A stretch of 41,656 nucleotides of DNA from Piscinibacter caeni (GTDB lineage: Bacteria; Pseudomonadota; Gammaproteobacteria; Burkholderiales; Burkholderiaceae_C), in assembly GCA_003265685.1 (NCBI GenBank), contig QJOU01000084.1, forward strand, positions 1 through 41,656, read 5' to 3'. This document shows, in pieces, positions 30,096 through 38,593 of this stretch. Each line of letters begins with the position of its first letter. The first letter of the stretch is position 1. Below the pieces are notes generated by a model, which searched no databases, was not told the origin of the DNA, and saw only the letters and a program-made list of their open reading frames with translations. A program made the translations under genes and the position numbers.

Positions 30096-30122
30096 AAGGT
30101 CCCGCTGCGGCGGGACCTTTTT
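30096..30122 (+). terminator. Intrinsic terminator/attenuator between chvE and gguA
   Basis: AAGGTCCCGC (30096-30105) and GCGGGACCTT (30110-30119) form a perfect 10-bp stem with loop TGCG, ending in a five-base T-run. It lies 20 bases after chvE and 33 before gguA in the same operon, so partial read-through would set a high binding-protein to ATPase ratio. Confidence 0.88.
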
Positions 30123-30155
30123 GCGTGCACGATCCCGGCCAGAGAAGGAGACACG

Positions 30156-31685
30156 GTGGACGACGCGATCCTCGACATGCGCGGCATCACCAAGCAGTTC
30201 CACGGCGTGACTGCGCTCGCGAACGTCAACCTGACGGTGCGGCGTGGCGAGATCCATGCCGTGGTGGGCGAGAACGGCGCCGGCAAGTCGACGCTGATGA
30301 AGGTGCTCTCGGGCGTCTACCCGCACCCGGAGTACGGCGGCGAGATCCGCTACCTCGGCCAGGAGCGGCGCTTCCGCGGCATCGCCGACAGCGAGAAGCT
30401 CGGCATCATCATCATCCACCAGGAGCTGGCGCTGGTGCCGCTGCTCTCCATCGCCGAGAACATCTTCCTCGGCCACGAGACGGCCACGCGCGGCGTGATC
30501 GACTGGGCGCTCGCGCACCGCAAGACACGCGAGCTGCTCGCCAAGGTCGGCCTGAAGGAATCACCCGCCACGCTGATCGACGACATCGGCGTGGGCAAGC
30601 AGCAGCTGGTGGAGATCGCCAAGGCGCTGGCCAAGGAGGTCAAGCTGCTGATCCTCGACGAGCCGACCGCGAGCCTGAACGAGAGCGACTCCGACGCGCT
30701 GCTGCAGCTGCTGCTGGAACTGAAGGCTCAGGGCATCTCGTGCATCCTGATCTCGCACAAGCTCAACGAGATCGCCAAGGTGGCCGACGCGATCACCGTG
30801 CTGCGCGACGGCGCGACCATCACCACGCTCGACTGCCGGGAGGGCCCGGCCAGCGAGGACCTGATCATCCGCGCGATGGTCGGCCGCGAGATGGCCGACC
30901 GCTACCCGAGGCGCGAGCACCACGTCGGCGACACGCTCTTCGAGCTGCGCGACTGGCGCGTGCGCCACCCGCTGCACGCCGAGCGCGAGGTGGTCAAGGG
31001 CGTGAACCTCAGCGTGCGGCGCGGCGAGATCGTCGGCATCGCCGGGCTGATGGGCGCCGGCCGCACCGAACTCGCGATGAGCGTGTTCGGCCGCAGCTGG
31101 GGGCGCCAGATCACCGGCACCGCGCTGATGGAGGGCCGCGCGCTCGACCTGTCGACGGTGCAGAAAGCGGTGGACGAGGGCATCGCCTACGTCACCGAGG
31201 ACCGCAAGTCGCTCGGCCTGGTGCTGGGCGAGTCGATCGCGGTCAACACCACGCTGGCCAACCTCCCGGGCGTGAGCCGCGCCGGCGTGATCGACGAGGG
31301 CCGCGAGTTCGCCGTCGCCACCGACTACCGCGCCAAGCTCGCCACGCGCTGCGCCGGCGTGCACCAGCCGGTGGTCAACCTGTCGGGCGGCAACCAGCAG
31401 AAGGTGGTGCTGGCCAAGTGGCTGTTCGCCAACCCGAAGCTGCTGATCCTCGACGAGCCGACCCGAGGCATCGACGTCGGCGCCAAGTTCGAGATCTACA
31501 CGTTGATCGCCCGGCTGGCCGAGGAAGGCCGCGCGATCCTGCTGATCTCCTCCGAGATGCCCGAGCTGCTGGGCATGTGCGACCGGATCTACGTGATGAA
31601 CGAAGGCGAGCTGATCGCCGAGATGGACGCCGCCGAGGCGACGCAGGAGAAGATCATGCGCGCCATCGTGAGCGCAGGAGCCTGA
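30156..31685 (+). CDS. gguA: GguA-like sugar ABC transporter ATPase
   Basis: 509-residue double-cassette CUT2 ATPase. First cassette: VVGENGAGKSTLMKVLSG Walker A (38-45), IGVGKQQLVEIAKAL signature region, LLILDEPTASLNESDS. Second cassette: GIAGLMGAGRTELAMSVFG (degenerate), VVNLSGGNQQKVVLAKWL, LLILDEPTRGIDVGAK. The GTG at 30156 (VDDAILDMRGITKQF) has AGAAGGAG before it and lies clear of the chvE terminator; the ORF extends further upstream only as chvE shadow. Works with ChvE and GguB. Length and order fit GguA of Agrobacterium. Confidence 0.95.
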   Translation: MDDAILDMRGITKQFHGVTALANVNLTVRRGEIHAVVGENGAGKSTLMKVLSGVYPHPEYGGEIRYLGQERRFRGIADSEKLGIIIIHQELALVPLLSIAENIFLGHETATRGVIDWALAHRKTRELLAKVGLKESPATLIDDIGVGKQQLVEIAKALAKEVKLLILDEPTASLNESDSDALLQLLLELKAQGISCILISHKLNEIAKVADAITVLRDGATITTLDCREGPASEDLIIRAMVGREMADRYPRREHHVGDTLFELRDWRVRHPLHAEREVVKGVNLSVRRGEIVGIAGLMGAGRTELAMSVFGRSWGRQITGTALMEGRALDLSTVQKAVDEGIAYVTEDRKSLGLVLGESIAVNTTLANLPGVSRAGVIDEGREFAVATDYRAKLATRCAGVHQPVVNLSGGNQQKVVLAKWLFANPKLLILDEPTRGIDVGAKFEIYTLIARLAEEGRAILLISSEMPELLGMCDRIYVMNEGELIAEMDAAEATQEKIMRAIVSAGA

Positions 31686-31688
31686 CCA

Positions 31689-32888
31689 ATGGACCACACC
31701 CTCACGCAAGCCTCGACGCCGGCCGGCGGGCCGCGCGCCGCCCACTTCCTGAAGCAGAACCTGCGCGAGTACGGGATGCTGATCTCGCTCGTGGCGATCA
31801 TGGTCTTCTTCCAGATCATGACCGACGGCACGCTGCTGCAGCCGCTGAACCTCACGAACCTGGTGCTGCAGAACAGCTACATCGTCATCATGGCGCTGGG
31901 CATGCTGCTGGTGATCGTGGCCGGCCACATCGACCTGTCGGTCGGCTCGGTGTGCGGCTTCGTCGGCGCGCTGGCGGCGGTGCTGATGGTGAACTACGAA
32001 TGGCACTTCGTGCCGGCCACGCTGGTGTGCCTGGTGGTGGGCGCGGTGATCGGCGCGGCGCAGGGCTGGTTCGTCGCCTACTTCAAGATCCCGTCATTCA
32101 TCGTCACGCTGGCCGGCATGCTGGTGTTCAAGGGCCTCGCTCTGGCGCTGCTGAACGGCCAGTCGGTCGGGCCCTTCCCCGAGACCTTCCAGAAGCTCAG
32201 CTCGGGCTTCATCCCCGATCCGCTGGCCGGCGCCGAGCTGCGCCTGACCTCGCTGCTGCTCGGCGCCGCCGTGGCGCTGACGATGGTGGCGCTGGGCTGG
32301 CGGGCGCGCAGCCACCAGCAGATGCACGGCATGGAGACCGAGCCGGCACTGCTGTTCGCGGTGCGCAACGCGGTGTTCGCCGCGATCATCCTGGCCCTGT
32401 CGTGGCTGATGGCCTCGTACAAGGGCCTGCCCAACGTGCTGGTGATCATGTTCGTGCTGATGGTGGCCTACGACTTCGTCACCACCCGCACCACGGTCGG
32501 CCGGCGCATCTACGCGCTGGGCGGCAACGAGAAGGCGGCGCGCCTGTCGGGCATCCGCACCGAGCGGCTGGCCTTCCTCACCTTCGTCAACATGGGCGTG
32601 CTGGCGGCGCTCGCCGGGCTGGTGTTCGCCGCGCGGCTGAACACCGCCACGCCCAAGGCGGGCCTGGGCTTCGAGCTGGACGTGATCGCCGCGTGTTTCA
32701 TCGGCGGCGCGTCGGCCTCGGGCGGCGTCGGCAAGGTGATGGGCGCGGTGATCGGCGCCTTCGTGATGGGCGTGATGAACAACGGCATGTCCATCCTCGG
32801 CATCGGCATCGACTACCAGCAGGTCATCAAGGGCCTGGTGCTGCTGGCGGCGGTGTGCGTGGACGTCTACAACAAGAAGAAGGCCTGA
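31689..32888 (+). CDS. gguB: GguB-like sugar ABC transporter permease
   Basis: 399-residue CUT2 permease, larger than the YtfT/YjfF pair and expected to act as a homodimer. It has ten or more hydrophobic helices with IVIMALGMLLVIVAGHIDLSVGSVCGFVGA, IPSFIVTLAGMLVFKGLALALLNG, RRIYALGGNEKAARLSGIRTERLAF and IAACFIGGASASGGVGKVMGAVIGAFVMG. Three bases separate it from gguA. A palindrome, CGCCGC/GCGGCG (32890-32901), right after the stop lies between this gene and the convergent regulator gene and may act as a weak terminator. Confidence 0.95.
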   Translation: MDHTLTQASTPAGGPRAAHFLKQNLREYGMLISLVAIMVFFQIMTDGTLLQPLNLTNLVLQNSYIVIMALGMLLVIVAGHIDLSVGSVCGFVGALAAVLMVNYEWHFVPATLVCLVVGAVIGAAQGWFVAYFKIPSFIVTLAGMLVFKGLALALLNGQSVGPFPETFQKLSSGFIPDPLAGAELRLTSLLLGAAVALTMVALGWRARSHQQMHGMETEPALLFAVRNAVFAAIILALSWLMASYKGLPNVLVIMFVLMVAYDFVTTRTTVGRRIYALGGNEKAARLSGIRTERLAFLTFVNMGVLAALAGLVFAARLNTATPKAGLGFELDVIAACFIGGASASGGVGKVMGAVIGAFVMGVMNNGMSILGIGIDYQQVIKGLVLLAAVCVDVYNKKKA

Positions 32889-32902
32889 GCGCCGCGCGGC
32901 GT

Positions 32903-35404
32903 TCACTCGGTCACGCCGCTGCGCGCCAGCCGGCTGGCGGCCTCGGCCGGCAGGCCGGCACCGGCCGCGAGGAGCTGGCCGGCCTGCTCCGCGCCGAGCC
33001 GGGTCGCGACGCCGTTCAGCGCGTCCTCCGTCAGGGCTTGCACCCGCGCGGGCAGCGGCCAGGACAACGGCTGCGCCCGCAGGTGGCCGATCAGGCGCGC
33101 CGCGTCGGCCGGGCGGCCGCCTGCCGCCATCAGCACGGCGACAGTGGCGAGCAGGGGGTCGCGCTGCGCGTCGTCGGGCGGCAGGCGATCCAGCGCGCGC
33201 AGCGCCGCGGCCCGCGCGGCGTCGTGATCGCCGGCGACGAGCAGCGCCTGCGCCCGCAGGCTCCAGGCCGGGCCCAGCTGGTGCTCCGGGCCGGCGCCCT
33301 CGCGCCGCTCGAGCGCGTCGCGCGTCAGGGCGAGCACCGCCTCGGTCTCGCCGCCGGCCAGCGCCGCGTCGGCCAGCAGCACACGCAGGGCCAGCGCGAG
33401 GTCGGCCTCGCCTTCGGCCAGCAGGCGTTGCAGCGCTTCCTGCAGCAGCGCGCGCTCGCGTGGGGCGTCCCCGGCCAGGCCCGCCACCCAGGCCTCATGC
33501 ACCTGGCGCGGCAGGCGCGCGCGCGCCGGCCACGCCGGCCGCTCGAGCGCGCGCGCCTCGGCCAGCAGCGCCTGTGCGGCCGCGATGTCGCCCTCGCGAG
33601 CGCACTGCGTGGCCGCCAGCGCCAGCGCGCCGTGCAGGTCGTGCGGGCTGTCGAGCCCGCGCCAGAGCGCGAGTGCGCGTCGCGTGCTGTCGGCGCGACA
33701 TCCCCCGGGCGGCTCGGTCCAGCCGCAGGAGGCGATGAAGGTGTGCAGTCGCGCCTCGGCCCGCGGGCCGGCCCGGCCGAGCAAGGCGACGGCGGCCGGC
33801 AGGCGGCGCGTCGAGCTCGAGACCAGGCCGCGCAGCTGGTCGATCTGGCGCAGCGGCAGCAGCAGGGCCGCGGCCACCTCGGCGTCGCCGCGCTGCGCCG
33901 CGCGGTCGAAGGCCAGCGCCAGCTCGTCGTAGTCGGCCCCGTACGCCGCCTGCCAGGTGAGCCCCGGCTCGAGCCGCATGCGCGGCTGCAGGGACTCGAC
34001 CCACGCGGCCATCACCTGCCCGTGACGGCGCTGCATCGCCTCGGTCTCGCCGTGCGCGGCCAGCTGCTCGGCCGCGAAGTGCCGGGTCGTGTCGAGCAGG
34101 CGGTAGCGCGGCGGCTCGAGTGCGGCCAGCTTGACGAGCGACTTGTCGACCAGCCCGGCGAGCGCGTCCAGCACCCCCCAGTCGTCGAACTGCGCATCGG
34201 CGAGGGCCTGCTGCACCAGCTCCAGGCGCACCGGCCCGGCGAACACCGACAGCCGGCGCAGCAGGCGCTGCTCGGCCTCGCCGAGCAGGGCGTGGCTCCA
34301 CTCCAGCGTGCGGCGCAGGCTGCGCTGGCGCGCGGGCAGCGCGGCCAGCGGCGCCTGCAGGCGATCCAGCGGCGCCGCCAGCAGCGGCCCGAGGCCCTGC
34401 ACGCCCAGCACCGGCAGGCGGGCGGCGGCCATCTCGAGCGCCAGCGGCAGGCCCTCGAGGCGGCGGCACAGCGCCACCAGCGGCGCGAGCGTCGTCTCGT
34501 CCACCACGAAGCGGCGGTCCACCGCCCGGGCACGCCGCTCGAGCAGCTGCATCGCGGCGCAGGACCGCGCCGCGGCCAGCGAGGCGCCGGGAGCGGGCAG
34601 CTCGAGCGGATCCAGCGCCAGCACCTGCTCGCCGCGCAGGTGCAGCGGAACCTGCGACGTGACCAGCAGGCGCAGGCCCGGCGCCGCTTCCATCAGCCCG
34701 GCGAGCCACTCGGCCAGCGCGCCGGCCAGGTGCTCGGCGTTGTCCAGCACCAGCAGCAGCCGGCGCGCGGCCAGGGCGTGCCGCAGCGCGAGCGCCGGCT
34801 CGCCGCGGCCCAGCGCCAGGCCGGCGGCATGCGCGATGGCCGGGGCGACGCCGTCGATCGTGTCGAGCGCGGCCAGGTCGACCCACCCGATGTCGCCGGG
34901 CGCGGTCTCGACGCGGGCGCGGGCCGCGGCCAGTGCGAGACGGGTCTTGCCGACGCCGCCCGGGCCGGTCAGCGTGACGAGCCGGTGCTCGTCGAGCAGC
35001 GTGGCGAGCGTCTGCAGTTCCGCCTCGCGGCCGAGCAGCGGATCGCCGTCGTCCGGCAGGGGGTGCCGGCCGTCGCCGGTCACGACCGGACGCGTCGCAC
35101 CGCCCTCGGCCTGCACGTCCAGCGCCAGGCGGTAGCCGAGGCCGGGGATGGTCGCGATCGCCCGCGGCCCGAGCACCTTGCGCAGCGCCGAGACCTGCAC
35201 CTGCACGTTGGCCTCCTCGACCACCAGGCCCGGCCAGGCGCTGTCGAGCAGCTCGGACTTGGTGACGAGGCGGTCGCGGTGCGCCACCAGCGCGAGCAGC
35301 AGGTCGAACGCGCGCGCGCCCAGGCGCACCGGAACGCCGTCGTGCAGCAGCAACCGCTCGCGCGGGCGCAACTCGAACCGCTCGAAGCACAGCCTCTCGC
35401 CCAT
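32903..35404 (-). CDS. Winged-helix/STAND-ATPase transcriptional regulator
   Basis: 833 residues. OmpR/PhoB-type winged helix at about 5-95 (LGARAFDLLLALVAHRDRLVTKSELL, VQVSALRKVLG, ATIPGLGYRLAL), then an NB-ARC-like STAND ATPase with Walker A LTGPGGVGKTRLAL (GPGGVGKT 147-154) and Walker B LLLVLDNAEHL, a winged-helix-like segment with LSVFAGPVRLELVQQAL and LVDKSLVKL, and a C-terminal helical TPR-like region (about 480-810). This is a large family of single-component regulators thought to oligomerise with ATP on sensing an unknown ligand. It is divergent from two tiny envelope ORFs, the best candidates for its targets. No link to the sugar genes is evident beyond being convergent with gguB. 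Confidence 0.92.
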   Translation of the reverse strand: MGERLCFERFELRPRERLLLHDGVPVRLGARAFDLLLALVAHRDRLVTKSELLDSAWPGLVVEEANVQVQVSALRKVLGPRAIATIPGLGYRLALDVQAEGGATRPVVTGDGRHPLPDDGDPLLGREAELQTLATLLDEHRLVTLTGPGGVGKTRLALAAARARVETAPGDIGWVDLAALDTIDGVAPAIAHAAGLALGRGEPALALRHALAARRLLLVLDNAEHLAGALAEWLAGLMEAAPGLRLLVTSQVPLHLRGEQVLALDPLELPAPGASLAAARSCAAMQLLERRARAVDRRFVVDETTLAPLVALCRRLEGLPLALEMAAARLPVLGVQGLGPLLAAPLDRLQAPLAALPARQRSLRRTLEWSHALLGEAEQRLLRRLSVFAGPVRLELVQQALADAQFDDWGVLDALAGLVDKSLVKLAALEPPRYRLLDTTRHFAAEQLAAHGETEAMQRRHGQVMAAWVESLQPRMRLEPGLTWQAAYGADYDELALAFDRAAQRGDAEVAAALLLPLRQIDQLRGLVSSSTRRLPAAVALLGRAGPRAEARLHTFIASCGWTEPPGGCRADSTRRALALWRGLDSPHDLHGALALAATQCAREGDIAAAQALLAEARALERPAWPARARLPRQVHEAWVAGLAGDAPRERALLQEALQRLLAEGEADLALALRVLLADAALAGGETEAVLALTRDALERREGAGPEHQLGPAWSLRAQALLVAGDHDAARAAALRALDRLPPDDAQRDPLLATVAVLMAAGGRPADAARLIGHLRAQPLSWPLPARVQALTEDALNGVATRLGAEQAGQLLAAGAGLPAEAASRLARSGVTE

Positions 35405-35512
35405 GCCGCCTGGCCGCGCGCGCGGCTCCTTCTGAACGTTTTTGATCGCCTAAGGACGCCAGGGTAGCGCCGGAAGGACAGTCGTGCCATCGACGACGCG
35501 AAGGAGACCACG

Positions 35513-35776
35513 ATGCGCCACGACGATCCGACCCACCCGTCCACCGAGGCCCTCGAACGACTGCTGCGGCGCGCACTGCCGGTGCTGGCCCTGCTGGCGC
35601 TGGTGGCCCTGGCCGCCACGCTGGTTCGTCCGTCGGCCGATCTCGACCGCCCCGTCGCGGCGGCCGCACCGGCGGCCGACCCGCTGAAGGCGATGGCCCC
35701 GGCGCCGGACGACACGCCGGCTGCGCCCGACGACGCGGCCCTGGTCGGCGCCTCGATCGCCGCCTACTGGCCGTGA
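35513..35776 (+). CDS. Small single-pass membrane hypothetical protein
   Basis: 87 residues with one hydrophobic helix (ALPVLALLALVALAATLV, about 22-39) after a polar N-terminus, then an Ala/Pro/Asp-rich tail ending ALVGASIAAYWP. GAAGGAGACCACG before the ATG supports translation. Divergent from the STAND regulator, 108 bases away, and overlapping the next ORF by four bases (GTGA). No family recognised. Probably inner-membrane anchored with a periplasmic tail. Confidence 0.7.
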   Translation: MRHDDPTHPSTEALERLLRRALPVLALLALVALAATLVRPSADLDRPVAAAAPAADPLKAMAPAPDDTPAAPDDAALVGASIAAYWP

Positions 35777-36042
35777 CGCCGATGCGCGCCCTGCTGCCGG
35801 CGCTGGCGGCGCTGCTGCTGGCCGCTGCGGGCCCGGCCCGCAGCGTCGAGGCGGGCGAGGTGGTCGCTGCGCTGAAGCAGGCCTACCTGGCCTGCGACCG
35901 CAGGGCCGCGCAGCGCCGTCTCGCACCGGCGGAGATGCAGGCCTGCGCGTCGATCGGCGAGCGGCTGCTGCAGCAGGGCTTCGACGGCGACTGGGACCGC
36001 CTGCTCGCCTGGTGGCGCGCGGCCCGGGAGGACCTCAGCTGA
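35773..36042 (+). CDS. Small exported hypothetical protein
   Basis: 89 residues from a GTG overlapping the previous stop; an internal ATG at 35782 is an alternative start. Signal peptide MRALLPALAALLLAAAGPARS, then a helical mature part of about 65 residues with two cysteines (YLACDRRAAQ, MQACASIGERLLQQGFDGDWDRLLAWWRAAREDLS). Coupled to the preceding membrane ORF. Its end overlaps the convergent protease gene by eight bases. Function unknown. Confidence 0.68.
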   Translation: MTPMRALLPALAALLLAAAGPARSVEAGEVVAALKQAYLACDRRAAQRRLAPAEMQACASIGERLLQQGFDGDWDRLLAWWRAAREDLS

Positions 36043-37642
36043 GCGGCGCCGCGGCCATCGCCGCCACGATGCTGCCGATCGAGATGCCCTCGTTGGCCGC
36101 GTAGCTGCCCGGCTGCCCGTTCAGGCGCGGCATGCCGAGCTTGCCGCCTGCGTGGTGCAGCGCGATCACCTCCCACAGGTTGGCGTTGAACACCGGGCTG
36201 CCCGAGCTGCCGCCCTCGGTGGGCGCGCGGTAGTGCACGCGGCACACACCCTCGATCGGCGGCTTGCCCTCGGGCGGGCCTTCGTGGTCGATCAGCGCGT
36301 TGTCCTGCAGCGAGAACGCCAGGCCCCGCCCGCCCGGGTAGCCGATCACGTAGACATGCGCGCTCGGCTCGAGCAGCGGCAGGCCGCGCGCCAGCGCCAG
36401 CGGCTCGATGCCCGCGGGCGGCTCGGCCAGGCGCAGCAGCGTGCAGTCGTGCCGCTCCGGCGGGGACGACCAGAGGATCTCCTTGACGGCAAACGCCTTC
36501 TGCCCGTCGACCGCCTCGAACACCAGCTCCGCCGCCTCGGGACGGATGCCGTTGTGGGCGCCCTGTTCGTTGACGACGTGGAAGTTCGTCACCGCCAGCA
36601 GCTCGTCGCCGGGCATGCGGCCGAGTTCGTCGGCGCGCACCAGCCAGGCGGTGCCGATGCGCTCGCCCAGGCGCGTGCGCACCACGGCCACCGCGGCGGC
36701 GCAGTCGAGCCCGGCACGCCACCACTGCCAGGTCTTGACGCCGACCGCACCGAGCACCGCCTCGAGCTGGGCCGTGGGTGCCGGTGCGGCAGCGCGCTCA
36801 CGGGCCCGCTGCAGGGCCTGCGGCGCCAGGTTCAGCTCGCCGCCGCCGACCTCGAGCAGCCGGGCGCGCAGGATGTCGGCCAGCGAGCGGCCGCGCGCGT
36901 CGACCGACTCGATGTCCCACACCTGCGTGAACTGGCGCAGCGTGCTGGCGATCTGGAAGGCCTGCGCCTTCTCGTCGGCCACGTAGTCCTTCAGCGCGGC
37001 CTCGACCGCGGCCCAGTCGCCCAGCCCGAGCGCCGCCTCGGCGCGGGTGGGCAGGAACCATTCGTCGCGGCGCTCCGCCGGCAGCGCGTCGAGGGCCGCG
37101 AGCACGCGCCGCGCCACCGCCTCGGGCTTCAGCCCGGGCGCGGCGCGCAGGCCGAGCCGGCGCGCGCGCGTCAGCAGCGCGACCAGGTTGACCCCGTGCC
37201 AGGTGTTGCGCTCCGGGTCGGCCTCGAAGGGCGCGCGATAGACCTCGATGGCCCGCTTCAGCGCCGTGGTGGCCGACGCGGTGCTCTTGTCGCCGGCATC
37301 GAAGAAGATCTGCTTCCAGGCGCGCCCGAGCAGGCCGGTGGCCTCGGCGCGCTCGGGGTCGTCCTTGGGCAGGCGCGTGGCGAGCGGTCGCAGCACGTCG
37401 ATCGCCGCGGTGGCGTAACCCTGCTCGATCAGCGCCTGGCCGTACAGGCGCCGCGTGCGCGCATCGTCGGGCGCGCGCCGCCCCAGCGCCTCGGCCAGCG
37501 CCGCCATCTGCGGGTACAGCCGCGCGTTGCGCAGGCCGAGCACCAGCTCGCGCGCCGCCGCGACGTCCTCGTCGCTCGGGCCGCGCAGGCGCTGCAGCAG
37601 CTGCTCGGCACGCTCGCGCAGCAGGTCGGCATCGGCGGTCAT
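36035..37642 (-). CDS. TPR-S (TRAFs-binding-like) trypsin-like serine protease
   Basis: 535 residues with no signal peptide, so cytoplasmic. Residues about 1-250 are helical and carry the TPR-S pattern (formerly DUF4071/MAP3K TRAFs-binding): LYGQALIEQGYATAAIDVL, NTWHGVNLVALLTRARR, EWFLPTRAEAALGLGDWAAVEAALKDYV, FQIASTLRQFTQVW. Residues about 310-530 form a trypsin-like protease: H355 (AVTNFHVVNEQG), D399 (PPERHDCTLLRL) and S480 (TEGGSSGSPVF), with VYVIGYPGGRGLAFSLQDN between. It is the last gene of the four-gene operon, starting one base after the alpha/beta hydrolase stop. By analogy with known TPR-S conflict proteins, the TPR-S module is likely a sensor or adaptor gating the protease; the shared module in the first gene suggests they act together. 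Confidence 0.9.
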   Translation of the reverse strand: MTADADLLRERAEQLLQRLRGPSDEDVAAARELVLGLRNARLYPQMAALAEALGRRAPDDARTRRLYGQALIEQGYATAAIDVLRPLATRLPKDDPERAEATGLLGRAWKQIFFDAGDKSTASATTALKRAIEVYRAPFEADPERNTWHGVNLVALLTRARRLGLRAAPGLKPEAVARRVLAALDALPAERRDEWFLPTRAEAALGLGDWAAVEAALKDYVADEKAQAFQIASTLRQFTQVWDIESVDARGRSLADILRARLLEVGGGELNLAPQALQRARERAAAPAPTAQLEAVLGAVGVKTWQWWRAGLDCAAAVAVVRTRLGERIGTAWLVRADELGRMPGDELLAVTNFHVVNEQGAHNGIRPEAAELVFEAVDGQKAFAVKEILWSSPPERHDCTLLRLAEPPAGIEPLALARGLPLLEPSAHVYVIGYPGGRGLAFSLQDNALIDHEGPPEGKPPIEGVCRVHYRAPTEGGSSGSPVFNANLWEVIALHHAGGKLGMPRLNGQPGSYAANEGISIGSIVAAMAAAPLS

Positions 37643-37643
37643 G

Positions 37644-38582
37644 TCAGCGTTTCAGCAGGCCACGCAGCGCCTGCACGAAGGCCGGTTGGCGCAGGTACTT
37701 GGTGGCCGAGTGGCGCCAGGCGCCGCTGTTCATGACGGCCTGGTCGAGCACTGTGTCCTGCCCGCCGCGCCGGTAGTCGTTGGCGAGCTCGGGGTCGAAG
37801 CCGCACACCGGGTCGAGCCGGTCGAACAGGTTGAACCAGCGGTCCGCCACGCGTTCGTGCGGGAAGCCGTCGGCGCGGCTCCAGCCCGGCTGCAGCTGGT
37901 CCTGGATCTCGTCCAGGCCGAGCGGGCTGCCGATCGTGATCAGGCCGTCCACGCGGGCGCAGCCGTCCAGGCGCTTCAGGCAGTCGTAGGCGATCACCGT
38001 GCCCATGCTGTGCGAGACGACCACGTGCGGCCCGTTCGTGCCGACGGCCGCCAGCGCAGTCTTGAAACGCTCGCGGATGGTCGCGCGGATCGGCACCACC
38101 GGCCGGTCGGGCGGGCCGAAGGGGGTGTCGAACAGGTAGTGGTGCACGTCGCGCAGCAACACCTCCATCAGCGGCTTCTTCAGGAACCAGGGCAGCGGCA
38201 CACGTTCCAGCGCGCCCTGCCCGGCGGCCGTCGCGCTGGTGCCCGCCGCGGCGGCGGCCTCGATCTCGGCGTCGCCGGCGCTCGTCAGGCGCGCGCGCAG
38301 CGCCGCCAGGAAGGCCGCCTCGGCCGGCGTGGCCGGCACCGGCGGCGCCGCGCCGCCGCTGGCGTCGATGGCCTGCGGGGTGTTCTCGAGCAGGCCCTCG
38401 TGTGCGGCCAGGTCCGTGTCGGGCGACTCGTACATCAGGTCGGCCCAGTAGACGATCGAGCTGGTCACGCCCAGGTCCGACAGCGGTGCACCCGCCTCGG
38501 CCAGCGTGCGGCGCCAGATCGCCAGCAGGTCCTCGGCCGGCGGCTTGTTGGCGATGCCGTGGATGAAGGTGACGTGTGGCAT
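37644..38582 (-). CDS. Alpha/beta hydrolase (lipase/esterase-like)
   Basis: 312 residues from the ATG at 38582, preferred because GGAG lies six bases upstream; an ATG at 38594 overlapping the previous stop would add MEHT. HVTFIHGIANKPP opens the fold; the nucleophile elbow is S-H-S192-M-G (HVVVSHSMGTVIAYD), with D257 (NLFDRLDPVCGF) and H291 (GAWRHSATKYL) as likely partners. A roughly 100-residue Ala-rich and polar insertion (about 60-160) lies before the nucleophile. No signal peptide, so a cytosolic or membrane-surface lipase, esterase or amidase. Being in this operon suggests an effector attacking lipid or another cell component, but the substrate is unknown. Confidence 0.85.
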   Translation of the reverse strand: MPHVTFIHGIANKPPAEDLLAIWRRTLAEAGAPLSDLGVTSSIVYWADLMYESPDTDLAAHEGLLENTPQAIDASGGAAPPVPATPAEAAFLAALRARLTSAGDAEIEAAAAAGTSATAAGQGALERVPLPWFLKKPLMEVLLRDVHHYLFDTPFGPPDRPVVPIRATIRERFKTALAAVGTNGPHVVVSHSMGTVIAYDCLKRLDGCARVDGLITIGSPLGLDEIQDQLQPGWSRADGFPHERVADRWFNLFDRLDPVCGFDPELANDYRRGGQDTVLDQAVMNSGAWRHSATKYLRQPAFVQALRGLLKR

Positions 38583-38593
38583 GGTGTGCTCCA

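Noticed and set aside
32903-35404. STAND regulator as controller of the sugar island
   Set aside because: It is convergent with gguB and faces away from the island; the GbpR-like LysR protein is better placed.
30125-35467. 1780-codon plus-strand open frame through gguA, gguB and the STAND regulator
   Set aside because: Its translation is Arg/Ala/Gly-rich shadow sequence overlapping three genes with clear domains; long false frames are expected at this GC content.
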